Assembly (NCBI GenBank): GCA_002964805.2
Contig: PUDQ02000009.1
Coordinates: 351,938-415,937, forward strand
Reading direction: 5' to 3'
From: Trametes villosa
Lineage: Eukaryota > Basidiomycota > Agaricomycetes > Polyporales > Polyporaceae
Length of the DNA stretch: 64,000 nucleotides
Below, piece by piece: positions 39,338 through 49,854 of the stretch (positions within the stretch are counted from its first letter, which is position 1; each line of letters starts with the position of its first letter). The translations under genes and the position numbers were made by a program. The notes beneath the pieces are model-generated. The model did no database searches and was not told the origin of the DNA. It worked only from the letters and a program-made list of their open reading frames with translations.

Positions 39338-41290
39338 ATGCGCGGAAGCGCCGTGGTGCGAGAGCGGCAATTGCCGACAGATCGCGTTTTTCCCACTGCT
39401 CGAAGGCCCTGGTTAGGGACCGCCACTATCACCAACAACACATCGGCGTACTCTAAGCTCGTATCATATTCTTCATTCCTGAAGGGCGAGGGACTTAAAG
39501 TAAGGCACTTAACGGGTGGTCGAACACCACGGTTGCTCGAATACTACTCAAAAACGCTACAACACCGCAACCTACCAATTGCTACTGGAATACCCCGGGC
39601 CCTTCCTGTGAAGATTCCTTATATATGCGATATTGTTGCAGCCTTACTGAACCAGATTCCTGATGTAGGCAAGGCGTTACCGTGCTCCGACATCGGCATG
39701 TCAATTCACATTGTCCCCGATGAAATTCTCGTGGATATCTTCACGCTCTACGGGGACGCCGCCGCTCGCGCAACCGACGCAGACTCTACGGATCCAGCCG
39801 AATGCTATCGAGGGTGCGAGTGGATCTGTGGGGCGGCGTGGATGCCGCTCATGCTCGTCTGCCGGGCCTGGCGCGCACTCGCCGTGGCGACGCCCTGTCT
39901 TTGGCAGCGTGTCGACGTGTGGACGAACACGGAGTGGCTCTCCCTCGCCCTCGCCCGCTCGTGCGACGCCCCGCTCGATCTCTTTCTCCACGACCCCGCG
40001 ACGGCGCGCGCAGTCGTCCCGATGCTCCTCCCGCACGCACCGCGTCTGCGCAAGCTGCTCCTCCCGCCGCTGGATATGGAGATCGGAGGCGACGGGCCCA
40101 ATGGCGGGTCCCAGCCGCGCGACATCTCGTGGTGCCTCCCGCTCTTGTCCTGCCGGCCGCGTCTTCTGGAAGAGCTCGTCCTACCCGCGAGGAGCGCCGG
40201 CCGCAACGACCAAACCACGCGCTGTTCTGTCGAAGACCTGCTCTCCGAGGCGTCTACCCCCGCTTTGCGCATCCTCCGGCTCGCCTGCGCCTCGCTTCCT
40301 TGGGACACACGTATGGTCTCGAGGCTGGCGTGTTTGGACCTTCAAGGATGCGTCCACGACGGCGCGCGGATGTCGTGCGACGGATTTCTCGACGTCCTTG
40401 CTAGCTGCCGTTCCCTGCAGGAGCTCCGCCTGGCCGATCGGTTCATCTCGGGAACCCTCTCCCCCGGCGCCCTTGTAGCTGCAAACACCCCCCGCGTCCT
40501 CGACTTGCGCTCGCTTCGCAAGATCGTTCTCGCGGACCTTCCTCCAGTCATGTCGTGGCTCTTGTCGTCTTTTAGGATTCGCACCGGAATGTCTATCTCT
40601 GTCTGCGGATGGATACCCGACGCAAGCCAATCGCATCCTACCTATCACACTCTCCTGCCCAATCACAGCGACCTCGCTCGTTTCCTTTCAACCGCCGGGC
40701 CCCTCTGCGGAAAGGTTGACGTCTCCGCGTCAGGCGGGAAGATCGAGGTCACCTGTAGCGACGAAAGCCTGACACTTCTTCTCGAGCTCGTCCCCGGCGG
40801 CCACTGGGATATCTTCTTCGGGCAGGCTCTCGGAGAATTCGAGACACTCTTTTCCCGCTTTCCTGTGCAGACGCTGTGTCTCATAGGCGAACTCGACGAC
40901 GTGCGCGAGGAGCTCTGGTACATGTTCCTGTCGCAATTTCCCGCCCTGAGGTCGCTGGAGGTGGGCGGTCCCGGGTCCGCACAGCTGCTGTTCCGTGCTC
41001 TCAAGCACACGCCGCTGGATCCGGTCGACCGCTATGCGGGCGCGAAGACGCCGGTTTGCGGCAACCTCCAGTCTCTTACGGTCGAGCCTGCCGACTTCCT
41101 GGGCGGGGAGTTCGAGCTGATCCTCGCGATGCTGCACCGGCGGGCGTTCTACGAACTCAAGCCCTTGGTCAAGTTCTCGTTGTATTTTGACAGTTTGGGG
41201 AAGGGTCAGGACTTCGTGGAGGACGAGATCATCATGTATTACCCCGAGATAGAGACGCTCTGTCCCAATATCTCTTGTAACTACGATTGA
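39338..41290 (+). CDS. F-box/LRR-like protein (subfamily A), start uncertain
   Basis: The frame is open from ATG 39338 for 650 codons. An internal ATG at 39698 (MSIHIVPDEILVDIF) would put the F-box at the very N-terminus as in its relatives and give 530 residues. The preceding 120 codons are open but unlike anything in the window. The F-box has a 30-residue insertion (rich in Ala/Asp, two Cys) between VPDEILVDIFTLY and LMLVCRAWRALAVATPCLWQ. The subfamily A signature follows: TEWLSLALARSCDAPLDLFL, then LPHAPRLRKLLLPPLD. It ends IETLCPNISCNYD. I keep the longer model for completeness but regard the 39698 start as at least as likely. Confidence 0.8.
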   Translation: MRGSAVVRERQLPTDRVFPTARRPWLGTATITNNTSAYSKLVSYSSFLKGEGLKVRHLTGGRTPRLLEYYSKTLQHRNLPIATGIPRALPVKIPYICDIVAALLNQIPDVGKALPCSDIGMSIHIVPDEILVDIFTLYGDAAARATDADSTDPAECYRGCEWICGAAWMPLMLVCRAWRALAVATPCLWQRVDVWTNTEWLSLALARSCDAPLDLFLHDPATARAVVPMLLPHAPRLRKLLLPPLDMEIGGDGPNGGSQPRDISWCLPLLSCRPRLLEELVLPARSAGRNDQTTRCSVEDLLSEASTPALRILRLACASLPWDTRMVSRLACLDLQGCVHDGARMSCDGFLDVLASCRSLQELRLADRFISGTLSPGALVAANTPRVLDLRSLRKIVLADLPPVMSWLLSSFRIRTGMSISVCGWIPDASQSHPTYHTLLPNHSDLARFLSTAGPLCGKVDVSASGGKIEVTCSDESLTLLLELVPGGHWDIFFGQALGEFETLFSRFPVQTLCLIGELDDVREELWYMFLSQFPALRSLEVGGPGSAQLLFRALKHTPLDPVDRYAGAKTPVCGNLQSLTVEPADFLGGEFELILAMLHRRAFYELKPLVKFSLYFDSLGKGQDFVEDEIIMYYPEIETLCPNISCNYD

Positions 41291-41668
41291 CGACGTATAG
41301 ACGTTGTGACTGTGTAAGGTGCTGTAGGCACGGGGGTTGCTCGTGCATGGTGCGAATATATCCTTGCAAGTGCGTCCTGCAGTTAGGCGGACTAACCCCT
41401 TCTGTTATGCTTTTTAATGCCTCTAAGCTCGGCTTACTCGCAACAGCTGAACGTGTAAGGAGGGGTCAGTAACTTGCTATAAGAGCGATAATGACCTGCA
41501 TGAATGTGGCTAAGCGTCGGCGAACTCGGGCCGATGGCGAGCGTGGGAATTGTGATCGGTGGCTAGTTTGCCCATTGTCTTTGTGGGCCAACGCCTTGAC
41601 CTCCGCCTTGACCACAACCACCACGAACACAAAGACAGCGACTGGGCCACACCGCGGCGACAAACGCA

Positions 41669-41674
41669 TATAAA
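41669..41674 (+). promoter_or_regulatory. TATA box of the gene at 41721
   Basis: TATAAA lies 47-52 bases upstream of the ATG, followed by a pyrimidine-rich stretch (CTTTTCTCTCCGCAACCACC) up to the start codon, a common fungal transcription-start and leader arrangement. Confidence 0.5.
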
Positions 41675-41720
41675 GCGCTTTCACCCCACTTGTCGCCCAC
41701 CTTTTCTCTCCGCAACCACC

Positions 41721-42878
41721 ATGTCTCGTCTGGACGGATACTCCCTTCGCCTCGCCTCTCCCCCCCACCACCCTACCATCGGCATCGCGTACTCTACCCG
41801 CTCGCTCTCGCGCACGAGCAGCTCAAGCAGCCTCAAGCCAGCCTCGCTCAAGCGCAAGCGCAGCGAGCAGTCGATGTCCGTCACCATCACTGTCGCGCAA
41901 ACGCCGACTGCGAGCGCGCCCGACGCGCCACTCATCCTGCCCATCATCTTCCCCTCCGTCAACCGCAACAACACCACCAACTCCGACAACGCGTACGTCT
42001 CACCTGCCTCCCCCGCACCCACGGAGCTTCTCGACGACGTCGACGAGCCGAGCGACGTCTGCATGGAGCGGGCGAAGGCCGCGGGCGTCAAGGTGCGCGA
42101 CTTCGCCTACGAGCCGCTCCCCAAGGGCCCCGACCCGCGCGCGCCCGAGCTCTGGACGACGCCCCTCGAGGCGCTCATCACGCACGACCGGTACGTCCGC
42201 GTCGCGCCGCGCCGCGCGGACAGCTACCGCCTCTCCGGGCGCGACCTCCACCGCCTCCTCTCGCTCGGCTGGGTCACGTACGAGGAGGCGCGCTACAACT
42301 GGCGTATCGAGGACTGGGACGCGATGCACGCGTACAGGGAGCGCCCGCTCGGCGCGTACCCGTTCTGCATCCCGAAGGGCGTGAAGAGGCCCACGGCTGC
42401 GTACCGCGCCGCGTTGCGCGCGGACAAGCATGTGCCCATGTCTGATGACATCCCCGAGGAGAAGATCTTCGTTCCCGAGGACGAGCCCGACATGGATGAT
42501 GGCCCTACGCGCGTCGACGATGCCTTCCTCCGGAAGGCCGTCGCCGCTCTCCGCGGCGCTACCGCCGACGTCGCGGCCACCAACGCTGCGGCCCTCGCAG
42601 CCCACGCGCGCGCCACCGAGGGCGCGGAGGACTGCCCTCACGCCGACAAGAAGCGGCGCATCAGCAACCCCACTCCGACCACGAGCGGTGTCGCGACGCC
42701 ACCGGGTACGCCCTCCGCCAGCGCGGCAACCGCGCCTGCGCGCACGCCCTCGTGCGACAAGGGCTCCGTCACGCCGAGCGCGTCGAGCCCCTCTTCGCCA
42801 CCCGCGCGTGCACCTCAGCGCCTGACGCGTCGTCGAGCCGGCCTCGCGCGCACGGAGACCTTCGGGACGATCGCCTGA
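41721..42878 (+). CDS. Protein of unknown function, Ser/Thr/Pro-rich with basic clusters
   Basis: One frame of 385 codons from ATG 41721 (MSRLDGYSLRL); an upstream open stretch has no ATG in a good position and lies across the TATA box. The first 110 residues are Ser/Thr/Pro-rich with a basic cluster LKRKRSEQ. The middle (about 125-250) looks folded: LEALITHDRYVRVAPRRADS, then a Trp/Tyr-rich helix WVTYEEARYNWRIEDWDAM, then RPLGAYPFCIPKGVKRPTAA. The C-terminus is Ala/Ser/Thr/Pro-rich with KKRRISNP, a possible nuclear signal. I do not recognise a family. Its second half is duplicated in damaged form at 52221-52883. It lies at the left edge of the tandem duplication. Confidence 0.75.
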   Translation: MSRLDGYSLRLASPPHHPTIGIAYSTRSLSRTSSSSSLKPASLKRKRSEQSMSVTITVAQTPTASAPDAPLILPIIFPSVNRNNTTNSDNAYVSPASPAPTELLDDVDEPSDVCMERAKAAGVKVRDFAYEPLPKGPDPRAPELWTTPLEALITHDRYVRVAPRRADSYRLSGRDLHRLLSLGWVTYEEARYNWRIEDWDAMHAYRERPLGAYPFCIPKGVKRPTAAYRAALRADKHVPMSDDIPEEKIFVPEDEPDMDDGPTRVDDAFLRKAVAALRGATADVAATNAAALAAHARATEGAEDCPHADKKRRISNPTPTTSGVATPPGTPSASAATAPARTPSCDKGSVTPSASSPSSPPARAPQRLTRRRAGLARTETFGTIA

Positions 42879-43847
42879 AGCGCATCGTGCGGCGAATTTT
42901 CATGGATTGAGGATGGATGCTCTGGTGAAAAGGGGCGTGTTGAAGGGACCATGGGAAGGCTCTGACATGTATCGATAGAGATCGCGCACCGTGACTCGAC
43001 GGACTGAACGGGGTCCCTCTACTGTACTGATAGCATTGGCGTCACGGTGTAGGACAGGACGCGCACGTAGTACGGGCTCAGTGTAGATTAATACTTACTT
43101 ACCGGGATTGTACACTAAATTGACAACATCGCGATCGTACTCTTGGAAGAGGTCCGTTCACCTGCTCACACGGAGGCTCCAGCGACTCCATGCCACCTAG
43201 TAAGATGCACAATCTTGTACGAATTGAAAGTAACACATCCGGGCCTGCACCAAGGACTCGGAAGACTGGCGCTTCAAATTCGTAGCTCTATCTTCCCCTT
43301 GATTATCCGAGGGTTTTGAGATTTTGTGATAACCTCGCCCTCGTTGCTCGACTCCGACGCCTGTTTTAGACTGCCACCTGTGCGTACTCATAGTTCCAGT
43401 GACGATCCTCCAGCTCGTGGCCACCGTGACTGACTTCGTACTAAGCGGCGACTCCGCGCGAGGCCATCTAGCCTCCTCTAATAGGAAGACATACTACCAA
43501 TTGGTGCTCTGCGACTCAGGGATGCAGGGACGAGCACGAGGCCACCAGCTAAGCGAAAAATGCCCACATAGGGCGCCTACACAGTGCCAGCTCCTGCCAG
43601 CAGGACTCCCTCATCCAGGTCTGCCACTATTCAGGCTGATTCTACCCGGGCTAAGCTCATCGTAACAATTCTCTCATTCCCAAACGTGGAGCTTCGTTAA
43701 GAGCCTAAGACTGCCGTACTCGGTCGTACTTCTCGGCGCATTCTGCTTGATAGGAAAACACCCAATACTTGTCACAGTATGCGCAACATCGCGGTCTTTC
43801 ACGCGCTCTAACACTTCGCTGATGCAGTCATTCAACAGAACGCTCGT
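42879..43847. other. Intergenic part of the tandem duplication, left copy
   Basis: The first 260 bases (to about 43140) match 52884-53140 base for base in long runs, including GATAGCATTGGCGTCACGGT. About 400 bases from 43140 to 43560 have no counterpart on the right, then weaker similarity resumes (GCTAAGCGA..., GCCAGCAGGAC). No gene is seen. Confidence 0.6.
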
Positions 43848-44703
43848 ATGCTCAAGAGAAAATCAACTCTACCTCTCAGTGATCGGCCCAGCGCCCAGCT
43901 TTTCCAACGTCGAGAAAAGCTGCTGCAAGAGCTGCGGGACGTAGACCGGCTCATCAACCCCTTTGCCCCTCTCCACCAGCTTCCTGACGAAGTGCTCGTC
44001 GAGATCTTCCTATTCTCCCTCTTCCCGAGCTGGTTTACATGGCACCGACGGCAAACCGTGGCACAACGCTTCCTCGTCCTGCTCAGTGTGTGCGTCCGCT
44101 GGCGCGCCGTCGTCTGCTCCGCGACGTGCTTCTGGCGCAACGTCACCGTGCGCAGTGGACACGAATGGCTGAACCTCGCGCTGGAGCGTTGCGGGGGGGC
44201 CCCAGCGACCGTAATCCTGCACGACCGGGCGCTCTCTCCAAAGGTGTTCACGACGGTACTGCCGCGGTACGCGCGCGTCCTGCGCTCGGTCGACTTCGCG
44301 GAGATCTCGCAATCGGGGATGCCGCGCGTCCTGACGCTGCTCCGCGAGGTGCCGCTGCCCAACCTGCACTCGTTGTCTGTTCACAACAAGGCGCACGTGC
44401 GCGAGATACGCCTCAGCGTGAAGACGCTCCCCGGTCTGCGCCGCTTGACTCTTACCCGCTTCCTGCTGCCCGTTGAGAAGTCGCTCTATACGCAACTCCA
44501 CGTCCTGCATCTCGACAGCTGTGATTGGATGGTCTCGCTGAGCCAGTTTCTAAACATCCTTGAAGCCACGTCACGCCTCACGAGCTTGTCCCTAAAAAAC
44601 TGCCACCTTCCGGGTTTCGCCGACTCCGCGTATCTGCTCCGCATCATGCCGCGTGCGCCGGTGACGCTACCACACCTTTCCACTGTCAGCATCGTAGGCA
44701 ATG
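43848..44703 (+). pseudogene. F-box/LRR gene (subfamily B), 5' part, interrupted by retrotransposon
   Basis: ATG 43848 opens a frame with FQRREKLLQELRDVDRLINP, then the F-box LHQLPDEVLVEIFLFSLFP and LSVCVRWRAVVCSATCFW, then SGHEWLNLALERC. It is very close to the gene at 53495 up to HLSTVSIVGN. There the frame runs into the retrotransposon and ends after a few element-encoded codons at 44741. The rest of the gene resumes at 50647 in the matching phase: the two parts total 1,803 bases, or 600 codons, against 596 in the paralogue. A protein truncated after the first leucine-rich segments could still be made. Confidence 0.88.
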
Positions 44704-44849
44704 TGATGTTTGGCAGCCGCGAGGAACGAGCGACTGCCTAAACGGATGCTTACTAAGCGCGAGGACCAAAGAGGAAGTGGGCGGGACGCGCGTCGGCGCG
44801 GCAACTGATTTGCCTCCGCCCACTTCCCTCTCTTGGCAGCATTTTCGCA
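44704..44849 (+). repeat. Split direct repeat A1 (146 bp)
   Basis: Matches A2 at 50160-50305. It contains a near-perfect inverted repeat: AGAGGAAGTGGGCGG at 44770-44784 against CCGCCCACTTCCCTCT at 44816-44831, able to form a 15-bp stem with one extra base. Confidence 0.92.
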
Positions 44850-44897
44850 TATACTCGCTCAGCTCCCGCATCCCTCGTCCATCAAACCTTTTTCAGC

Positions 44898-46445
44898 ATG
44901 GGAGGAGCCGATAGACCTCAAGGAGCGAAGGGGAAGGCGGTTGACCTATCAGCAGCAGCCGATGGCGGAGTTAGCGGGGATACATCTACTCAGCTGAGTC
45001 ACAACGAGAGTGGTGTGCCTGGCGGATCTGGCTGGGAGGAGCCGCCTCGAGGCAACGTGGGCAATGGGCTGCGGCGTAAATCCTCTTCCGTAATCGTCCT
45101 AGACGGCGATGGTACCGAGAGGAACGAGGTCTTCGAGGAAGAACCCATCCCAGCCATCCCGCAGAAGCAGCCGGAGGCTGTAGACAAGCCCGTGCAGGGT
45201 CTCACAGAGCAGGCGCTTCTCGTGGTTCTCAACCAGCCGGATGACATAAAACGAGAGCTTTTTGAGATGATGCGGTCTGGGATGGAGGCAGCTTTGGCCG
45301 CGACGACTGCCAGGACGGGCGTCGAGACGGTTGCGGCGGTCACTGGGGTGAAGAGGGGCGAAATGTCCAAGGAGCTGCGGGAATACGTCGCGGAGAACCC
45401 GGTCGCACCGGCCCCGAGCATCTCAGGCACCAGCGCGCGAGAGCCATCCCCCGGCTCGGACGTGGATCTGATCACCGACGCCCCTGACGCCCCCGACATC
45501 TTCGATCAGGACCACGTTAGCGTGCATCCCCAGATCGTGGAGATGATGCGGGGGGGTTGGCACGTCCCGCTGACCGCGATGACGACCCGAGCGCTGGTCA
45601 AACTAGCGCGAGACTCGTCGCAGATCAAGACGACGAAGAAGCTCTGCATAGACGGGGTCACCAGGTCGATGCTGGAGTTCAGCGACTTCGGGGAGGAGTC
45701 GGAGATGGCCGTGGACGACTGGCACGAGGCGTGGAGGAACTATATGCGGTTCATTCCGCGGCTTCTAGCTGGGCCCGAGACGGCGCGCTGGCGCGAGCAC
45801 TACGACTTCCTCACTGATCACGAGGATTTCCGCAGGGACTTCAAAATCCTTTTGAAGTTTGACATCAAACTGCGGTCCGACTGGTGGAACGCTCCTCGCC
45901 ACAAGAAGCCGCGCTTCGTCGTCGGTTCGCCGAAGTACGTCAAGGGCATCGACAAGTTCCTGGCGAGCGCCCTGCACGACATGCGCGTAGCGTCGGAGTC
46001 CTCAGGCGACGGCCGGAAGGCGTCGTCCAGCAGTGACCGGCCACCGGACCGCGAGTACGGTCAGGAGCGGAGCCAGAAGAACGAGCGCGTAGGCGACGGA
46101 GCCGGTAACGGCAACGCTGGCGGCGGGAAGGGCGGCGGAAGCCGGTCCTTTCGAGAGGGCAGGTCGTCCGGATCCGCGGGGCCTCTCTGCCTGGTCTGCG
46201 CCGAGAGCGGACACACGTCGATCACATGCGCCAGAACGACGATGGCCAACGGGAAGGCAGCCTACTCAGTCTACAGTGGCGGCAAGCTCATGGGCGCCAG
46301 ATCCCGCGCCGAGATCTGCATGGGTTGGAACCTCGGCGGCGTCACCCCCTGCAAGTCGCGCCGATGCCCAAACACCAACGGATGCCACATCTGTTCGTTT
46401 TGCGGATCCTCCGATCATCCCGCTTCGAAGCGCCGGTGTCTCTGA
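44898..46445 (+). CDS. Gag-like protein of the tyrosine-recombinase retrotransposon
   Basis: One 515-codon frame from ATG 44898, 48 bases after repeat A1. The N-terminal 110 residues are low complexity. The middle (about 230-370) is helical and Trp-rich (DDWHEAWRNYMRFIPRLL, WREHYDFLTDHEDFRRDFK), suiting a capsid-like domain. After a Gly/Ser/Arg-rich linker come Cys/His groups: CLVCAESGH near 436 and CKSRRCPNTNGCHICSFCGS...H near 490-505, probable zinc knuckles for nucleic-acid binding. The stop lies inside the reverse transcriptase frame, which is open from at least 46276 in the +1 frame, so expression of the next ORF may use frameshifting or reinitiation. Confidence 0.85.
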   Translation: MGGADRPQGAKGKAVDLSAAADGGVSGDTSTQLSHNESGVPGGSGWEEPPRGNVGNGLRRKSSSVIVLDGDGTERNEVFEEEPIPAIPQKQPEAVDKPVQGLTEQALLVVLNQPDDIKRELFEMMRSGMEAALAATTARTGVETVAAVTGVKRGEMSKELREYVAENPVAPAPSISGTSAREPSPGSDVDLITDAPDAPDIFDQDHVSVHPQIVEMMRGGWHVPLTAMTTRALVKLARDSSQIKTTKKLCIDGVTRSMLEFSDFGEESEMAVDDWHEAWRNYMRFIPRLLAGPETARWREHYDFLTDHEDFRRDFKILLKFDIKLRSDWWNAPRHKKPRFVVGSPKYVKGIDKFLASALHDMRVASESSGDGRKASSSSDRPPDREYGQERSQKNERVGDGAGNGNAGGGKGGGSRSFREGRSSGSAGPLCLVCAESGHTSITCARTTMANGKAAYSVYSGGKLMGARSRAEICMGWNLGGVTPCKSRRCPNTNGCHICSFCGSSDHPASKRRCL

Positions 46446-48423
46446 ACGCGACCGCATCATCACCCCATACAACGCAGACGCTTGGCAACGCATCCTCACT
46501 GATCTTGATCTCCTTCACCTCCATTCCGACATCCCGGATCGTCTGAGGCACGGTTTCCCCATCGGAGACATGCCGCCCATCACCGCCACTAAAACTCCTG
46601 CCAACCACAACGGTGCGCGCGAACACATGGACTTCATCGAAGAATACGTCATCGAGCAGAAAGACCTCGGGCGCATGAGCGGCCCATACACGAAGGAACA
46701 AGTCGAGCTTATCCTGGATTCCCCTTTCATCTCATCACCACTCTCCGTCGTCGAGAAGCCTGGCAAACCCGGCAAATGGCGCCTCATCCAAAACTGCTCC
46801 TTCGAGGACGACGAAGGCGTATCCGTGAACGGTCGCATCGACGCGAACATGTTCCCGACCACATGGGGGTCAGCGGCACGCGTCGCAGAGATCGTGAGTA
46901 ACACCCATCACATCACTATCGAGCGGCGAGAGCGCGTATCGCGCACGTCGATCTCCGCGCACATCGCGCCGAATTTCGCGCATATAGCGCCGTAAATCAT
47001 TCGCGCACATCGCGCCGGATTCTCGCGCATATAGCGTCGTGAAATCACTCGCGCACATCGCGCATCTGAGCATACGCGCGCGTATAGCGTTGCGTCCATA
47101 TTCGCGCATCGCGAGCATCCGGCGCGACGCGATCACGAGCGAGACGCGGTCACGGGATCATTCATCACACGCAGAACGCCCGCAGCTGACGCGAGATATA
47201 AGATCGCGAACGCCCCTCCGGGAACGCGCGTCGCCGCCCTAGACATCGACGCGGCGTTCAGGAACATACCCGTGGCCCCTGAGCACAAGGCGTACCTGGT
47301 GATACAGTGCAAGGAGGGCCAATATTACATTGATCACGTCGTCTGCTTCGGCATAGCCTCGGGAGTCGGTCTACAAGGGGCAGTGATGGACGCGCTGGTG
47401 GCGATCCTGGACAAACTTGGTCTGGGCCCGAATGTGAAGTGGGTTGATGACCTCTTCAACTTCGTGGTGCCGACCGGGCCGGGGCCGACACCGGGCACAT
47501 ACGAGTACAGGCACGATCTGAACACGATCCTTCGCATCACGAACCCCCTCGGCGTTCCCTGGAGCATCCCGAAGTGGCCGTCGAAAGGGCATCAGGATAC
47601 CGGCGTGTACGGCGGCTTCTTGTGGGACATCCCCAGGAAGTTGGTATCGCTACCAGACGAGAAACGCGCGAAGTACGGCGCGAAGGTCGCGGACGCGCTC
47701 GCGCAATGTGATCGGAAGGAGCGCTTGGAGTGGAAGGCTGCGATGAGCCTTAACGGGACATTATCTCACATCTGCTTCGTCTACCCGCAGGGCCGTACAT
47801 TCCTCACCAACCTCTGCTCGTTCATCGCGAGTTTCGGCGATCGACCGAGCAAATTCGCGGCGCGCTATCCCCCGCCTTCGGTGATCTCCGACCTGAAGTG
47901 GTGGCGGAAGACGCTCGACAACCCGGATATCTCGCGATCGCTCAAACCGCGGGGCGCGCGGAAGGACTTGGACGTCTGGGTAGACGCGTCCGAGAACTGG
48001 GGCATCGGCGTGATCGTCGGGAGCGGCTTCGCTGCATGGCGGTGGCGAGCGAAGGAGTCCTGGTGGAAGAAGAACGGACGCGACATCGGCTGGGCCGAGA
48101 TGGTCGCGATGGAGTTGGCGGCGCGGTACCTGGAGCAAGCAGGAGAGGAGAACGCGGACCTTCTGATCCGGGGGGACAACAACGGCGTGATCGGCGCGCT
48201 GAAGCGCGGTCGCAGCAGGAACCATCAGGCGAACGAGTCGCTGAGGAGGATCGAGCTCATAGGCATGACAACGAACACCCTCATCGAGCCGCAATACGTG
48301 AACACCAAGGACAATCGCGCGGACCCGGTATCTCGCGGAATACCGGTCGCGCGCACGTCGAGACTCAACATTTCATTCCCGCTCCCGAAGGAGCTCGAAC
48401 CATATCTCCTTCTCGATGCCTAG
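46276..48423 (+). CDS. Reverse transcriptase-RNase H of the retrotransposon
   Basis: Two open parts in one frame, 46276-46893 and 47203-48423, are separated by a 309-nt insert with GTGAGT and ATAAG ends. Joined they give about 612 residues and restore AEI-IANAPPGTRVAALDIDAAF, the first catalytic Asp region of the polymerase. The second motif is KWVDDLFNF (47443-47451 encode VDD). RNase H follows with Asp in VWVDASENW, Glu in WAEMVAMEL, Asp in IRGDNNGV and Asp in NTKDNRAD. No ATG opens the frame near its left end; 46276 is a GTG inside the Gag overlap, so the true N-terminus is unknown. Its stop overlaps the recombinase start in ATGCCTAG. Confidence 0.85.
46956..47096. repeat. Imperfect 47-bp tandem repeats inside the reverse transcriptase intron
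   Basis: Three units begin with CGCGCACATCGCG at 46956, 47002 and 47050, each followed by a version of CGCGCATATAGCG. They fill the middle of the 309-nt insert that splits the reverse transcriptase. Confidence 0.7.
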
Positions 48424-49752
48424 AGTCCCGAAGAAGGCGGCGCCCGCGAGTGCGGGCGCGCGGCGACGAGGGGCGTCGATCAGCCGCGCCGGAGGGGTGC
48501 AGGCCGAATCGATGCCACCGCGAACCTCGGCGCCGCGAACACCAAAACCTCGAAAACCCAGACCTCAGAATCACATAGACCTCTCCATTCATCGGCCTCA
48601 TGTCCCCGCTCCCGATCGTCTCTCAGCCTGGTCGACTCCTTTCTCAATCAATCGCAGATCCCGGCTCTCGGCATCGATTCCAGAACATTCCCTTTCCCTC
48701 CTCTTCAGTACCATCGTCCGAGCTCTGGAACCGGGTACCAGGAAGAATTACGGCGCGGGCCTCCTGCGCTTCAACCAATTCTGTGACCGGTCGAACATCC
48801 CCGAACACGCCCGCATGCCGGCGGACGAACATCTCCTCGCCGCCTTCGTCGCCGAATGGGCGGGCAAGGTCGCGCGAACCACCATCGACTCGTGGATCGC
48901 GGGTCTGAGCTTCTGGCACACGCTCCACGGCGCCCCGTGGGCGGGAGATCGCGTCCTGAAGGCGGTATGCCAAGCGGCGTCGAAGCTCGAACCCGCGAAG
49001 CTCCCCAAACGACCGCCGGTGACGCTCGAGCACATGCACGCGCTGCGATCGGGGCTTGACCTGTCGGACGCCTTCGATGCGGCGGTATACGCTTTAGCAT
49101 GCAGCGCGTTTTGGGGTTGTCGCCGGTAAGTGGACGCAAACGGAATCCCGCGCAGGTACTAACATCCAACAGCCTGGGCGAATTGCTCATTCCATCTCGG
49201 AACGGATTCGATACATCAAAGCACGTCGCGAAAGGCACGCGCGTATCCTTCCACGACATCGCGGGGGGCGTCGCGTACGCAGCCTTCCACATCCCGTGGA
49301 CGAAAACCACGAAGAACGCGGGCGCAGACATCATCCTAACCAGGATCAACGACTCTTGTGACCCGGTCGCGGCCTTGCGGCACCACCTCAGCGCGAATCG
49401 CGCGGTTCCGGAGGGAGCACCGCTCTTCGCGTTCGAAACCACGAGCGGTGGCTGGGCGCCGATGACGCGAACGTGGTTCCTGAATCGGTGCAACGAAATC
49501 TGGGCGACCGGGGACCTCGATCAACTCCAAGGCCACTGCTTCCGGATCGGCGGCGCCACCGAGCTCCTCCTCCGCGGAACGCACCCGGACGTCGTCGCCA
49601 CGCAGGGCGGATGGAAATCACGCGCGTTCCTGGAATACTGGCGCAAAATCGAATCAATCCTTCCCCTCTTCATCTCTCGGTCATTCGACAAATCCCGTAT
49701 CCAACTCGTAGAGCGTTCAATGAAGGACTACAAGAAGAAGTATAACCTGTAA
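48416..49752 (+). CDS. Tyrosine recombinase of the retrotransposon
   Basis: Exons 48416-49125 and 49173-49752 flank a 47-nt intron with GTAAGT, a textbook TACTAAC branch site and CAACAG; they join to 429 residues. The N-terminal 80 residues are basic (KPRKPRPQNH). Residues about 85-200 form a helical core-binding-like domain (GTRKNYGAGLLRFNQFC). The catalytic domain shows Arg at the splice junction (FWGCRRLGEL), His and Arg in GHCFRIGGATELLL, and Tyr in FLEYWRKIE. This R-H-R-Y set marks the tyrosine recombinases that integrate circular DNA of DIRS-order elements without target duplication. The ATG overlaps the stop of the upstream ORF. Confidence 0.9.
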
Positions 49753-49854
49753 TTATGTGTATAATATTACCCCATCATTCGGAACGCGCGCAGCTCGCGT
49801 TAGGGGAGTCGGGGCGCGCGCGGTGGCAAGCCCGACTGGTTGTGGCTCGCTGTA

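Noticed and set aside
41559..41720. N-terminal extension of the unknown gene
   Set aside because: The open stretch crosses a TATA box and a leader-like pyrimidine tract; the ATG at 41721 has the better context.
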